Below are positions 36,865-45,828 of a stretch of 64,000 bases of DNA, piece after piece. The notes under the pieces were generated by a model. That model was not told where the DNA came from. It saw nothing but the letters and a program-made list of their open reading frames with translations, and did not search any database. Each line of letters starts with the position of its first letter. The first letter of the stretch is position 1. The stretch lies in NCBI RefSeq assembly GCF_000024425.1, contig NC_013946.1, forward strand, positions 1,426,001-1,490,000, written 5' to 3'. A program made the translations under genes and the position numbers. This DNA is from Meiothermus ruber DSM 1279. GTDB lineage: Bacteria > Deinococcota > Deinococci > Deinococcales > Thermaceae.

Positions 36865-38502
36865 CTAGATGGACTGGAATAGAGCCTGGCGCTTGCGCTC
36901 GAGGGCGGCGCCAATGAAGCCAAAGAAGGGCGGTGAGACCCGCATGGGGCGGCTGGAGAGTTCGGGGTGGGCCTGCAGGCCAATAAAGAAGGGGTGGTCG
37001 GCCAGCTCAATCGCCTCGACCAGCCCTTCCCCCCGGCCTTGCACGCCGGGCGTGACCGCCGAGACCGTCAGGCCGCCCTCGATGAGCCGCTGCACGTAGG
37101 CGGGGTTGACCTCGTAGCGGTGGCGGTGGCGCTCGTAGACCAGTTCCTTGCCGTAGAGCTTGTAGAGCAGGGTTTCGGGGTGAATGCGCATGGGCCAGTT
37201 GCCCAGCCGCATGGTGCCGCCCATCCCCTCGACCTCGAGCTGCTCGGGCATCAGGTCGATCACCGGGTGGGGGGTGTAGGGGTCAAACTCGGTGCTGTTG
37301 GCCCCCTCGAGGCCCAGCACATTCCGGGCGTACTCGATCACCGCGATTTGCAGCCCCAGGCAGATGCCAAAATAGGGCACCCGATGCTCGCGGGCGTAGC
37401 GGGCTGCCAGGATTTTGCCCTCCACCCCCCGGATGCCAAAGCCAGGCCCCACCAGCACGCCGTCCACCTGGCCCAGCAGCTCGGCGGCCTTGGCCAGATC
37501 GGTAATCTCCTCGGCGTTGACCCACTTGACGTTGACCCGCGCGTCGTGGGCGATGCCGGCGTGGCGGAAGCCTTCCAGGATGCTCAGGTAGGCGTCGGGC
37601 ATCTTCACGTACTTGCCCACGAAGGCCACCGTCACCTCGTCTTTGGGTTGCTTGAGCTTGCGCACGGCGTTCTGCCAGAAGCTCAGGTTGGGCTGGATGG
37701 GCTCCAGACCCAGCTTTTTCTCCACCACGCGCCCCAAACCCTGCTCCTCCAGCACCAGCGGCATCTCGTAGAGGTGCTGTACGGTGGGGCTGCTGAAGAC
37801 CTCGCCGGCGTGCACGTTGGTAAATAGGGCCACTTTTTTACGCACATCCTCCGGCACCATCTTCTCCGAGCGCAGCACCAGCACATCGGGCTGGATACCC
37901 ACCCCGCGCAGGGTGGAGACCGAGTGCTGGGTGGGTTTGGTTTTGAACTCCTCGGAGGCCGCGAAGTAGGGCACCAACGTCAGGTGCAGATACATGATGT
38001 CCTGATCGTCTTCGTCGAACTGAAACTGGCGGATGGCCTCCAGGAAGGGCAGGCTCTCGATGTCGCCCACCGTACCCCCCACCTCCACCACCACAATCTC
38101 GGCGTTTTGCTCCTGGGCGGTGCGGCGGATGCGGTCTTTGATCTCGTCGGTGATGTGAGGAATCACCTGCACGGTCTGAGAGAGGTACTCCCCGCGGCGC
38201 TCTTTCTGGATCACCGACAGATACACCTGGCCGGTGGTGATGTTGTTGGCCCGTGAGAGGTCTATGTCCAGAAAGCGCTCGTAGTGGCCGATGTCCAGGT
38301 CGGTCTCGGCCCCATCGCCGGTGACAAAAACTTCCCCGTGTTCGTAGGGGCGCATGGTGCCCGCGTCCACGTTGACGTAAGGGTCGATCTTGATGGCGGT
38401 TACGCGGTAGCCCCGCCCCCGCAAAATGGCCCCCAGGCTGGAGGTAAGGATGCCCTTGCCCAGACTGCTCACCACACCGCCGGTCACAAAAATGTATTTC
38501 AT
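36865..38502 (-). CDS. pyrG: CTP synthase
   Basis: This 545-residue enzyme aminates UTP to CTP using glutamine. The N-terminal synthase domain starts MKYIFVTGGVVSSLGKGILT with its P-loop. KIDPYVNVDAGTMRPYEHGE follows, with metal and UTP sites. The C-terminal class I glutamine amidotransferase has the nucleophile in PYFGICLGLQ and the catalytic histidine-glutamate near the end (QAHPEL). The frame is open 18 codons further upstream, but the conserved start is at 38500-38502, with a GGGGG run ~9 nt before it. Confidence 0.97.
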   Translation of the reverse strand: MKYIFVTGGVVSSLGKGILTSSLGAILRGRGYRVTAIKIDPYVNVDAGTMRPYEHGEVFVTGDGAETDLDIGHYERFLDIDLSRANNITTGQVYLSVIQKERRGEYLSQTVQVIPHITDEIKDRIRRTAQEQNAEIVVVEVGGTVGDIESLPFLEAIRQFQFDEDDQDIMYLHLTLVPYFAASEEFKTKPTQHSVSTLRGVGIQPDVLVLRSEKMVPEDVRKKVALFTNVHAGEVFSSPTVQHLYEMPLVLEEQGLGRVVEKKLGLEPIQPNLSFWQNAVRKLKQPKDEVTVAFVGKYVKMPDAYLSILEGFRHAGIAHDARVNVKWVNAEEITDLAKAAELLGQVDGVLVGPGFGIRGVEGKILAARYAREHRVPYFGICLGLQIAVIEYARNVLGLEGANSTEFDPYTPHPVIDLMPEQLEVEGMGGTMRLGNWPMRIHPETLLYKLYGKELVYERHRHRYEVNPAYVQRLIEGGLTVSAVTPGVQGRGEGLVEAIELADHPFFIGLQAHPELSSRPMRVSPPFFGFIGAALERKRQALFQSI

Positions 38503-38687
38503 AAACAAACCCCCATTGCGCTGAGCCAGACGCAGCGCTACGAAAACTTGGCCCATTAACGCTCAACCCCTGCGGTAGAGCAGCCAAACTATCACGGGAC
38601 TTGATCGTACCACGCCGGGCCCCCGGTGTGTCCAGCCCTGTTTACCTTTCATCTAGCCAAAAAACTTTGACTTGGTACAATCTGTTT

Positions 38688-39683
38688 ATGGCACGCGCCA
38701 CCCGCCTGTCCTCCGAGGTTGCACCGGGCATATTTGCCATCCCGGTTTCCATCCCGTACCCCTTCAAATACGTGAACTGCTATCTGCTGATGCCGGGCCC
38801 CGGGGTTAGCGGGGGGCCGGTGCTGGTGGACTGTGCGCTCGACACCCCCGAGGCCCGGAGCGGTCTCGAGGCCGCCTTGCAGGAGCACGGCCTGGGCTTT
38901 GGCGACCTCGAGCACCTGGTGATAACCCACCACCACCCCGACCACTACGGCCTGGCCGGGCTGATCGAGGCCCAGGGGCCCACGGTCTGGATGCTGGACG
39001 TGGAAAAGGCTCGAGGGCACATCTTCTGGACTGAGCCCGAGGAGATGACCCGCAGCGGGCAGGAATTGTTCTACCGCCATGGCGTGCACGATGGCTACCT
39101 GAGCGACCTGGGCAAGGAGATGGCCAAAACCCGCAGCCGGGTGCACCCGGCCCGGAACCTTCGAACCTTTGGTGACGGGCAGACCCTCGAGCTGGCAGGC
39201 ATGCGCTTGCGGGTGGTCTGGACGCCGGGCCACGCCGACGGCCACGCCATGCTGCTGCGCGAGTCGGATGGGGTGCTGCTGGCTGGTGACCAGATCCTGG
39301 AGCGCATCTCGCCCAACATTGGCCTCTGGGCCTACTCGTACCCCAACCCTTTGCAGCACTACTTCGAGTCGCTGGAAAAAACCGCCGCCCTGGGGGCCTC
39401 GCTGGCCCTGCCGGGGCACTACCGGCCCATCCGGGACATTGCCGGGCGCGTAGCCGAACTCAAAGCCCACCACCGGGAGCGGCTGGGGTTCTTGCTAGGC
39501 CTGATGGACAGCACGCCCCAGACCTGCTGGCAGCTATCGCTGGGGCTGTTTCCGGGCGACCTCAACCTGGCCCAGCGGCGCTTCGCCTGGTCGGAAACCC
39601 TGGCGCACCTGGAGTACCTGGTGGCCGAGGGGCTGGTGAAGCGGCTCGAGCTCGACGGAATCGTGCACTATAGCCGCAGCTAA
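38688..39683 (+). CDS. MBL-fold metallohydrolase
   Basis: This 331-residue protein has the metallo-beta-lactamase metal motif THHHPDHYGLAG, further histidine ligands in WTPGHADGHAM and LPGHYRPI, and an aspartate in LLAGDQILERISPNIGLWAY. A C-terminal winged-helix-like tail (TLAHLEYLVAEGLVKRLELD) resembles the LACTB2-type extension. Substrate unknown. The ATG at 38688 is 6 nt after TACAAT with no Shine-Dalgarno, a leaderless arrangement; the open frame upstream to 38601 is probably not translated. Confidence 0.88.
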   Translation: MARATRLSSEVAPGIFAIPVSIPYPFKYVNCYLLMPGPGVSGGPVLVDCALDTPEARSGLEAALQEHGLGFGDLEHLVITHHHPDHYGLAGLIEAQGPTVWMLDVEKARGHIFWTEPEEMTRSGQELFYRHGVHDGYLSDLGKEMAKTRSRVHPARNLRTFGDGQTLELAGMRLRVVWTPGHADGHAMLLRESDGVLLAGDQILERISPNIGLWAYSYPNPLQHYFESLEKTAALGASLALPGHYRPIRDIAGRVAELKAHHRERLGFLLGLMDSTPQTCWQLSLGLFPGDLNLAQRRFAWSETLAHLEYLVAEGLVKRLELDGIVHYSRS

Positions 39684-39772
39684 TAGCGTAGTCCGAGGCG
39701 CCAAAAAGGAGGCCGCCCGCCCAGACGGGTTATCATGGCGGTACAGCCTTTTATCTGACAAGGAGGTCGGCT

Positions 39773-39985
39773 ATGAGCAAGGTCTATAAGAAGGTGGAGC
39801 TGGTGGGCAGCAGTTCAGAGAGCCTCGAGGACGCCATCAAGGTAGCGCTGGCTCGAGCCCGCCAGACCCTGCGCAGCCTGGACTGGTTCGAGGTCAAAGA
39901 GATTCGCGGCAGCCTGACCGACGGTTATGTGAACAGCTACCAGGTCACGCTGCTGGTCGGCTTCCGGCTCGAAGAGGGAGAATAG
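39773..39985 (+). CDS. Dodecin flavin-binding protein
   Basis: This 70-residue protein matches dodecins, which form dodecameric shells that store or buffer flavins. It begins SKVYKKVELVGSSSESLEDA, has the flavin-stacking tryptophan in RSLDWFEVKEIRG and the glutamine in NSYQVTLLVGFRL. An AAGGAGG ribosome site precedes the ATG. It converges on the gamma-glutamyltransferase gene with 1 bp between stops. Confidence 0.93.
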   Translation: MSKVYKKVELVGSSSESLEDAIKVALARARQTLRSLDWFEVKEIRGSLTDGYVNSYQVTLLVGFRLEEGE

Positions 39986-39986
39986 C

Positions 39987-41576
39987 TCACCAGGCCAGGG
40001 CCATCCCATCGGCCCGTGGCTCGGTGGCGGCCAGGAAGGCCGCGGCGGGTTTCAAAATCATCTGGCCCCGGCCAAACGAGGCCCACTCGCTTTGCAGCAC
40101 CACCTCGTGGCCGCGCTCCTTGAGGCCCTGCACCAGGTGCAGGGGCACGGCGGGCTCGAGCTCCACCCGGAGGCCTTGCGTCCACTGCCAGCGGGGGGCG
40201 TCCAGGGCGGCCTGGGGGTTCATGTGGTAGTCTTCCAGGTTCACCACCACCTGCAGATGCCCCTGGGGCTGCATATGCCCGCCCATTACCCCAAAGGGCC
40301 CCAGGGGCTTGCCCTCGCGGGTGAGGAAGCCGGGGATGATGGTGTGGAAGGGTTTCTTGGCCGGGGCGTACTGGTTGACGTGCCCTTCTTCCAGCACAAA
40401 ACCGGCACCCCGGTTTTGCAGCGAGATGCCGGTGCCGTCCACCACAATGCCGGCCCCAAAGCCCATGTAGTTGGACTGGATAAAGGAGACCTGCAACTCG
40501 CCGTCGGCGGCGCACAGGTAGACGGTGCCCCCCTGGGGCGCACCGGCCTGCACCGGTAGGGCCTGCTCACCTATCAGGCCCCGGCGCTGGGCCAGGTAGT
40601 CCGGGTGCAGCAGGTCGGCGGCCGAGACGGTCATGTAGCGGGGGTCGCCCACGTATTTTTGCACGTCGGCAAAGGCCAGCTTCATGGCCTCGAGCTGCAG
40701 GTGGAAGCCCTCCACCGAGTCGCGGGGGTACTGGCTTAGCTCGAAGCCCTCGAGGATTTTCAGCGCCATCAGGGCCGCGATGCCCTGCCCTGGGGGGGGT
40801 ATCTGGTGTACCTCGAGGCCCCGGTACCGCACCGAGAGGGGCTCCACCCACTCCGAGCGGTAGGCGGCCAGGTCGGCGCGGGTCAGGTAACCCCCGGTGG
40901 CCGCGGCAAAATCGGCGATCCGGTCGGCCAGTTTACCGCGGTAAAAACTCTCGCTGTGGGTGCGGGCCAGCTCCCGCAGGGTCTCGGCGTGCCGCGGGCT
41001 GCGCCAGATCTCGCCCGGCCGGGGGGCTTTGCCGCCGGGCATGAAGACCGCTTTGAAGGGTTGAAAACAGGCGTCCTGCAGGGGGCCATACACCGCCTCG
41101 ATGCGCCGCCAGTTGCGCCCGGTCTCGGGGGTGACGGCAAAGCCCTCCTCGGCGTAGCGGATGGCCGGCTCGAAAAGCCGCTCGAAGGGCAGCTTGCCAA
41201 ACTTTTGGTGCAGCTCGCGCCAGGCGTCGGGCGCCCCCGGCACCGTGACCGGCAGCCAGCCGCGGGTGGGCACTGCTCCGCCTGCGGCAAAGGTTGCAAA
41301 GTCCAGACCGGCGGGGCTCAGGCCGTTGGCGCTCAGGCCGTGCAGCTTCTCTCCGTCGTGCACCAGGGCAAAGGCATCGGAGCCGATGCCGTTGGAGGTG
41401 GGCTCGAGCACGGTTAGGGCTATGGCCATGGCCAGGGCCGCGTCCACCGCGTTGCCCCCGGCCAGGAGCATCTCCATGCCGGCCAGGGCGGCCTGGGGCT
41501 GGCTGGTGGCTACTGCGCCCCGTTTGCCGGTCACCACGTGGCGGCGGGAGGGATAGGGATACTGGTTGAGGTTCAT
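39987..41576 (-). CDS. Gamma-glutamyltransferase family protein
   Basis: This 529-residue Ntn-hydrolase-type protein has the conserved N-terminal GAVATSQPQAALAGMEMLLA and GGNAVDAALAMA, and the self-processing site GGTVYLCAADGE (threonine nucleophile near 350), then SNYMGFGAGIVV and PFGVMGGHMQPQGH. No signal peptide is evident, so it may act in the cytoplasm. It is the last gene of a peptide-importer operon and is likely to break down imported gamma-glutamyl compounds. YwrD-like paralogues of unclear substrate are the alternative. Confidence 0.9.
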   Translation of the reverse strand: MNLNQYPYPSRRHVVTGKRGAVATSQPQAALAGMEMLLAGGNAVDAALAMAIALTVLEPTSNGIGSDAFALVHDGEKLHGLSANGLSPAGLDFATFAAGGAVPTRGWLPVTVPGAPDAWRELHQKFGKLPFERLFEPAIRYAEEGFAVTPETGRNWRRIEAVYGPLQDACFQPFKAVFMPGGKAPRPGEIWRSPRHAETLRELARTHSESFYRGKLADRIADFAAATGGYLTRADLAAYRSEWVEPLSVRYRGLEVHQIPPPGQGIAALMALKILEGFELSQYPRDSVEGFHLQLEAMKLAFADVQKYVGDPRYMTVSAADLLHPDYLAQRRGLIGEQALPVQAGAPQGGTVYLCAADGELQVSFIQSNYMGFGAGIVVDGTGISLQNRGAGFVLEEGHVNQYAPAKKPFHTIIPGFLTREGKPLGPFGVMGGHMQPQGHLQVVVNLEDYHMNPQAALDAPRWQWTQGLRVELEPAVPLHLVQGLKERGHEVVLQSEWASFGRGQMILKPAAAFLAATEPRADGMALAW

Positions 41577-41610
41577 AGCATTAACACCGGGCGTAATTAT
41601 TGCACCCGCC

Positions 41611-42444
41611 CTACTTCTTCATGCGCGGATCCAGGGCATCGCGCAGGCCGTCCCCAATCAGGTTAAAGGCCAGCACCGCCAAAAAGATAGCCAGGCCGGG
41701 GAACAGGGCCATATGGGGCGCCTGGCTGAGGTAGCCTCGAGCGTCGTTGAGCATCGAGCCCCACGAAGGCGTGGGTGGCTGCACCCCCAACCCCAGGAAG
41801 GACAGGGTGGCCTCGGCCAGCACCGCTGTGGCCGTGCTCAGGCTCACCTGAACGATTAATGGCCCGAGTATGTTGGGTAGCAGGTGCCGCGTGATGATGC
41901 GGCCATCGCTGCCGCCCAGGGCGACGGCGGCCTGCACATACTCACGGGGACGCTCGGCCAGCACCTGCCCGCGAATCAGGCGGGCAAACACCGGGGTGGT
42001 GACCACCCCAATCGCCAGCATGGTGTTTTGCAGGCTCGGGCCCAGCACGGCGGCCAGGGCGATGGCCAGCACCAGGAAAGGAAAGGCCAGCATGGCGTCG
42101 GTCAGACGCATCAGCACATCGTCCATCCAACCGCCGTAAAAGCCGGCCACCAGCCCAATCAGGCCTCCCAGCAGCAGAGCCAGCAGCACCGAGATTAAGC
42201 CCGCGGCCAGCGAGACTCGAGCCCCATAGAGCACCCTGGAGAAGATGTCCCGCCCGAGCTGGTCGGTGCCAAACCAGTGCTGGCTCGAGGGGGGTTGTTG
42301 CAGGGCGCTGAAATCGGTCGCGGTGGGGCTATAAGGCACCAGAATGGGCGCAAAGATGGCCCCCAGCACCAGCAGCAACAGTATGACCAGCCCGGCCAGG
42401 GCCAGGCGGTTGGCAAGAAAGGCGCGCAGCGTACGGTTGCTCAT
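41611..42444 (-). CDS. Peptide ABC transporter permease, DppC/OppC type
   Basis: This ~277-residue permease has the OppC N-terminal domain (LRAFLANRLALAGLVILLLL), HWFGTDQLGRDIFSRVLYGA and the EAA loop near YVQAAVALGGSDGRIITRHL. The ATG at 42442-42444 lies 1 bp after the dppB-type stop; a GTG at 42471 in frame is the alternative. It works with the adjacent permease and binding protein. ATPase genes for this importer are not in the window, so they must be encoded elsewhere or be shared. Confidence 0.9.
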   Translation of the reverse strand: MSNRTLRAFLANRLALAGLVILLLLVLGAIFAPILVPYSPTATDFSALQQPPSSQHWFGTDQLGRDIFSRVLYGARVSLAAGLISVLLALLLGGLIGLVAGFYGGWMDDVLMRLTDAMLAFPFLVLAIALAAVLGPSLQNTMLAIGVVTTPVFARLIRGQVLAERPREYVQAAVALGGSDGRIITRHLLPNILGPLIVQVSLSTATAVLAEATLSFLGLGVQPPTPSWGSMLNDARGYLSQAPHMALFPGLAIFLAVLAFNLIGDGLRDALDPRMKK

Positions 42445-42445
42445 C

Positions 42446-43390
42446 TCAGTGGTAGCGGATGCGCGGGTCAATGGCCGCGTAAAGCAGGTCGGTGAGCACG
42501 TTGATCAGAAACACCGCCAGGGCCGAGATCAGCACCACCGCCTGCAAAACCGGGAAGTCGCGGTTGAAGACCGAGTCCACCAGCAGCCGCCCAAAGCCGG
42601 GGATGGAGAAAACCTGCTCGGTGACCACCGCGCCCCCCAACAAACCGCCTAGCTGCAAACCGATCACCGTTACGACCGGGATAGCGGCGTTGCGCAAGGC
42701 GTGCTTGTACACCACCACCCGGCCTTCCAGACCCTTGGCTCGAGCGGTGCGGACATAGTCTTGTGAAAGCACCTCGAGCATGCTGTTGCGGGTAAAGCGG
42801 GCGATGGCGCCGGCCAGCGCGGTGCCCAGGGTAATGGCGGGCATCAGCATCAGGAGCAGGTTTTTTTGCAGGTCTACCCAGGGCTCAACGTAGCCAGAAG
42901 GCGGTATCCAGGCCAGGCGGATGCTGAACACGTAGATCAGCAGGATGCCCAGAAAAAAGTTGGGGATGGAGACCCCCGAAAGGGCCATCACGGTTACGCC
43001 TGCATCAATGGCGCTGTTTCTTCGCAACGCCGCCAGCACCCCCGCCGGAATGCCGATTGCAACGGCCACCAGAAGCGAAAACAGGCTGAGCTCCAGGGTG
43101 GTGGGTAGTTTTTGCCAGATTATCGGGGCCACCGGCTCGTTGCCGCGAATCGAGCGCCCCAGGTCGCCCCTCACCAGGCCCCACAGCCAGTCGGCATACT
43201 GCACCAGGATGGGCCGGTTGAGCCCCAGTTCCTCTCGAATCTGCGCGACCAGCTCGGGGGTGGCCTCTTCGCCCAGCAGCAGCCGGGCCGGGTCACCCGG
43301 TAACACCCGGGTCAGCGTAAAAACCAGCACTGTGACCAGCAACAGGGTGGGCAAACCACCCATCAAGCGCCGCAGGACGAAGAGGAACAC
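42446..43390 (-). CDS. Peptide ABC transporter permease, DppB/OppB type
   Basis: This 314-residue membrane protein begins MFLFVLRRLMGGLPTLLLVT and has the OppB pattern GDPARLLLGEEATPELVAQI, RFTRNSMLEVLSQDYVRTAR and AKGLEGRVVVYKHALRNAAI (the EAA loop that docks with the ATPase). About six transmembrane helices. It lies 12 bp behind the binding-protein gene on the same strand. Confidence 0.92.
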   Translation of the reverse strand: MFLFVLRRLMGGLPTLLLVTVLVFTLTRVLPGDPARLLLGEEATPELVAQIREELGLNRPILVQYADWLWGLVRGDLGRSIRGNEPVAPIIWQKLPTTLELSLFSLLVAVAIGIPAGVLAALRRNSAIDAGVTVMALSGVSIPNFFLGILLIYVFSIRLAWIPPSGYVEPWVDLQKNLLLMLMPAITLGTALAGAIARFTRNSMLEVLSQDYVRTARAKGLEGRVVVYKHALRNAAIPVVTVIGLQLGGLLGGAVVTEQVFSIPGFGRLLVDSVFNRDFPVLQAVVLISALAVFLINVLTDLLYAAIDPRIRYH

Positions 43391-43402
43391 CGCTTTTAGC
43401 TC

Positions 43403-44890
43403 CTACTGACCGCCCAGGCTCACGCCGCGGAAGCGCAGGATGCCATCGGGAATAACCGGAAGCCCGCTCAGGCGGCGGCTCACGCCGATGGTGGTCTGGG
43501 GGTGGTAGACGTAGATGTAGGGCAGGTCTTCCTGGATGATTTTGGTGATCTGACTATACAGGTCGCGGCGGGCCTCCGGCAACCGCACGGTGCGCGCCCG
43601 GTTGAGCAGGTTGTCCACCCGCGGGTTGCAGTAGCCGGAGTAGTTGTTGGGCGCTTTACAGCGAACAAAGTCGTAGATGTTGCCGTCGGGGTCGGGCCGC
43701 CCGCTCCAGCCCACCGCCACCGCCTCGAGTTCCAGTTTGGCGGCCCTGTCCAGCAAGGTGCCAAACTCCACCTGCTCGATGCGCACCTGAATGCCTGCTT
43801 CGGCGGCCATGGCCTGGTACACCTGGGCCAACTGGGCCAGCACCGGGCCGGGCGCAATGGTCAGGGTAAAGCTGAAGCCCTGCGGACGGCCGCCTTCGGC
43901 CAGCTTCTGCCGGGCCAGGGCCAGGTCGCGCCTGGGAACGGGGATGGTTTTATCGTAGGCCAGGGTGCCGGGGGGGAAGGGCCCATTGGAAGGGAGGGCT
44001 GTACCCAAAAACACCACACGGTCTACCACATCGCGGTCAATGGTGGCGGCGAAAGCCTGCCGCAAGGCCTTGTTGGTGAAGGGGCCTTTGGTGTGGTTGA
44101 GCCAGATACCCTGATATCCGATGCCCGGGAAGTTGTTGACCGTGAGGTTGGGGTTATTGCGAATGGTCGCCAGGTCTTTGGCGGCTACCGGGGTAATGAT
44201 GCTCACCGCCCCCGAGAGCAGGTTGGCGACCCGCACGTCGTCGTCGGGGAAGGGGCGGTAAATAAGTTGCTCGATGCGGGGAAAGCCGCGCTGCCAGTAG
44301 TTTTCGTTGCGCGCCAGCACAATGCGGTCTTGCCGCCGCCGCTCCACGAACTTGAAGGGCCCGGTTCCCACAGGGTTGTTGCCAAACTCAGCCCCCAGCT
44401 TTTGCACGGCGGTGGGGCTGACCATCATCCCCGAGCGGTCGGACAGGATGGCCAGGAAAGGCGCGAAGGGCTCCCGCAGGGTTACCCGCACGGTATAGGG
44501 ATTAACAACCTGCACGTTGGTGATGAGCGAGAGCTCGCCCGAGCGGCGGGAACCGGGGGCGCTGCGGTAGCGATCCAGGTTGAACTTGACCGCCTCGGCA
44601 TTGAAGTCGGTGCCATCGTGGAACTTAACGCCCTGCCGCAGGTTGAAAACATAGACCTTGCCGTCTTCCTCTACGCGCCAGCTGGTTGCCAGCATGGGCA
44701 CAATGCGCAGGTTTTCGTCAAGATCGACCAGCTTGTCGTAAATCTGGTTCTGCACCTGCCGATCCACGAGGGCAGAAGAAAGCAGGGGGTCGAGGTTGGG
44801 GGGATCGGCATCCAACCCCACCGTGACCGTTTGGGCCAGCCCCAAACCGCCCAGGCTCCAGAGAACAACTGCTGCCAACCACTTTTTCAT
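43403..44890 (-). CDS. Peptide ABC transporter substrate-binding protein, SBP_bac_5
   Basis: This 495-residue periplasmic protein has a signal peptide (MKKWLAAVVLWSLGGLGLAQ) without a lipobox and the family pattern PPNLDPLLSSALVDRQVQNQ, VYVFNLRQGVKFHDGTDFNA, AVGWSGRPDPDGNIYDFVRC. It probably delivers oligopeptides, or glutathione-like compounds given the linked gamma-glutamyltransferase. Its ATG overlaps the regulator's stop by 4 bp, so regulator and transporter are coupled. Confidence 0.92.
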   Translation of the reverse strand: MKKWLAAVVLWSLGGLGLAQTVTVGLDADPPNLDPLLSSALVDRQVQNQIYDKLVDLDENLRIVPMLATSWRVEEDGKVYVFNLRQGVKFHDGTDFNAEAVKFNLDRYRSAPGSRRSGELSLITNVQVVNPYTVRVTLREPFAPFLAILSDRSGMMVSPTAVQKLGAEFGNNPVGTGPFKFVERRRQDRIVLARNENYWQRGFPRIEQLIYRPFPDDDVRVANLLSGAVSIITPVAAKDLATIRNNPNLTVNNFPGIGYQGIWLNHTKGPFTNKALRQAFAATIDRDVVDRVVFLGTALPSNGPFPPGTLAYDKTIPVPRRDLALARQKLAEGGRPQGFSFTLTIAPGPVLAQLAQVYQAMAAEAGIQVRIEQVEFGTLLDRAAKLELEAVAVGWSGRPDPDGNIYDFVRCKAPNNYSGYCNPRVDNLLNRARTVRLPEARRDLYSQITKIIQEDLPYIYVYHPQTTIGVSRRLSGLPVIPDGILRFRGVSLGGQ

Positions 44891-45570
44891 CGGTCTACCT
44901 CCTTGATTTTGGCCGAGCTTTCAACCGTGCTCAGGTGGGCCAACATGGCCTGACGGGCCGCTTCGGGGTCGGAAGCCCGAATGGCCTCGAGGATGCGCAG
45001 GTGCTCAGAAAGGGTAACTTGTGGGCGGTAGCGTTTAGCAGTCGATACCAGGCGGATCTGTCGCAACTCGACTTCCAGTAAGCTTACGATCTCGCTCAGC
45101 ACCGCGTTGCGGCTCATATCGGCCAGGGTTTTGTGGAAAAACATATCGAGCTCGACAAATCGGTACAGATCCTCTTTAGCCGCCTGCTGCTGAGCGAGCA
45201 ATTCCTCGAGCCGGGCAACCCCCTGCGGGTGGCTGCGCTCGGCAGCCAGGGCGGCCACTGCCGGCTCCAGGATGCGGCGTACTTCAAAGAGCTCGAGGAT
45301 AAAGTCTTCTTGGTGCAGCCTCGAGCGCAAGCGGCGACCAAAGCTCTCCGAAGGAGAGGCCACCCGTGTTCCGTCCCCCTGCCGGATTTCCACCCAGCCG
45401 TTGAGCTCGAGGATGCGCAGAGCCTCCCGCACCGAGGAGCGGCTTACGCCAAAGCGGCTGGCCAGGTCGCGCTCGCCAGGCAACTGGTCGCCAGGCCGCC
45501 AGACGCCATCCTGGAGCAATTGCTCGAGGTCTTTGGCGAGCTTCTCGGAAACACGGGTCGGGCGCACCAT
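44887..45570 (-). CDS. GntR-family regulator, FadR subfamily
   Basis: This 227-residue repressor has an N-terminal winged helix (GDQLPGERDLASRFGVSRSS, VREALRILELNGWVEIRQGD) and a C-terminal FCD ligand-binding domain (LFEVRRILEPAVAALAAERS, FVELDMFFHKTLADMSRNAV, SEHLRILEAIRASDPEAARQ) with metal-binding aspartate and histidines. It is the first gene of the peptide-transport operon and very likely autoregulates through the palindrome just upstream of its ribosome site. Confidence 0.94.
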   Translation of the reverse strand: MVRPTRVSEKLAKDLEQLLQDGVWRPGDQLPGERDLASRFGVSRSSVREALRILELNGWVEIRQGDGTRVASPSESFGRRLRSRLHQEDFILELFEVRRILEPAVAALAAERSHPQGVARLEELLAQQQAAKEDLYRFVELDMFFHKTLADMSRNAVLSEIVSLLEVELRQIRLVSTAKRYRPQVTLSEHLRILEAIRASDPEAARQAMLAHLSTVESSAKIKEVDR

Positions 45571-45588
45571 CGGAAGCCAGCCTCCTAT

Positions 45589-45599
45589 TGGTCAGACCA
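45589..45599. promoter_or_regulatory. FadR/GntR-type operator TGGTCAGACCA
   Basis: This perfect 11-bp palindrome with the TGGT-N3-ACCA pattern of FadR-subfamily sites lies 19 bp upstream of the GntR gene start, next to its AGGAGG. It suggests autoregulation of the whole operon. Confidence 0.65.
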
Positions 45600-45828
45600 C
45601 TGAACCAGTAACTGCATGCAAATACACTAAGCCAGTGGGCCAAAGCGTTTGTAATCTGGACTGCATTTCTATTCAAAAACCCGTCCCGTGGGATGCTATA
45701 GGCGAAATGCGGGGGCTTTTTTCTAGCCGAAAAACCCCGCCCAGATACCTTGAACGGAACTGTTCCAAACCGCCTGGCTGGCCCTATGCGCACGAAAGAA
45801 AGTGCATGAATTTGCAGAAAGCTGTGGG

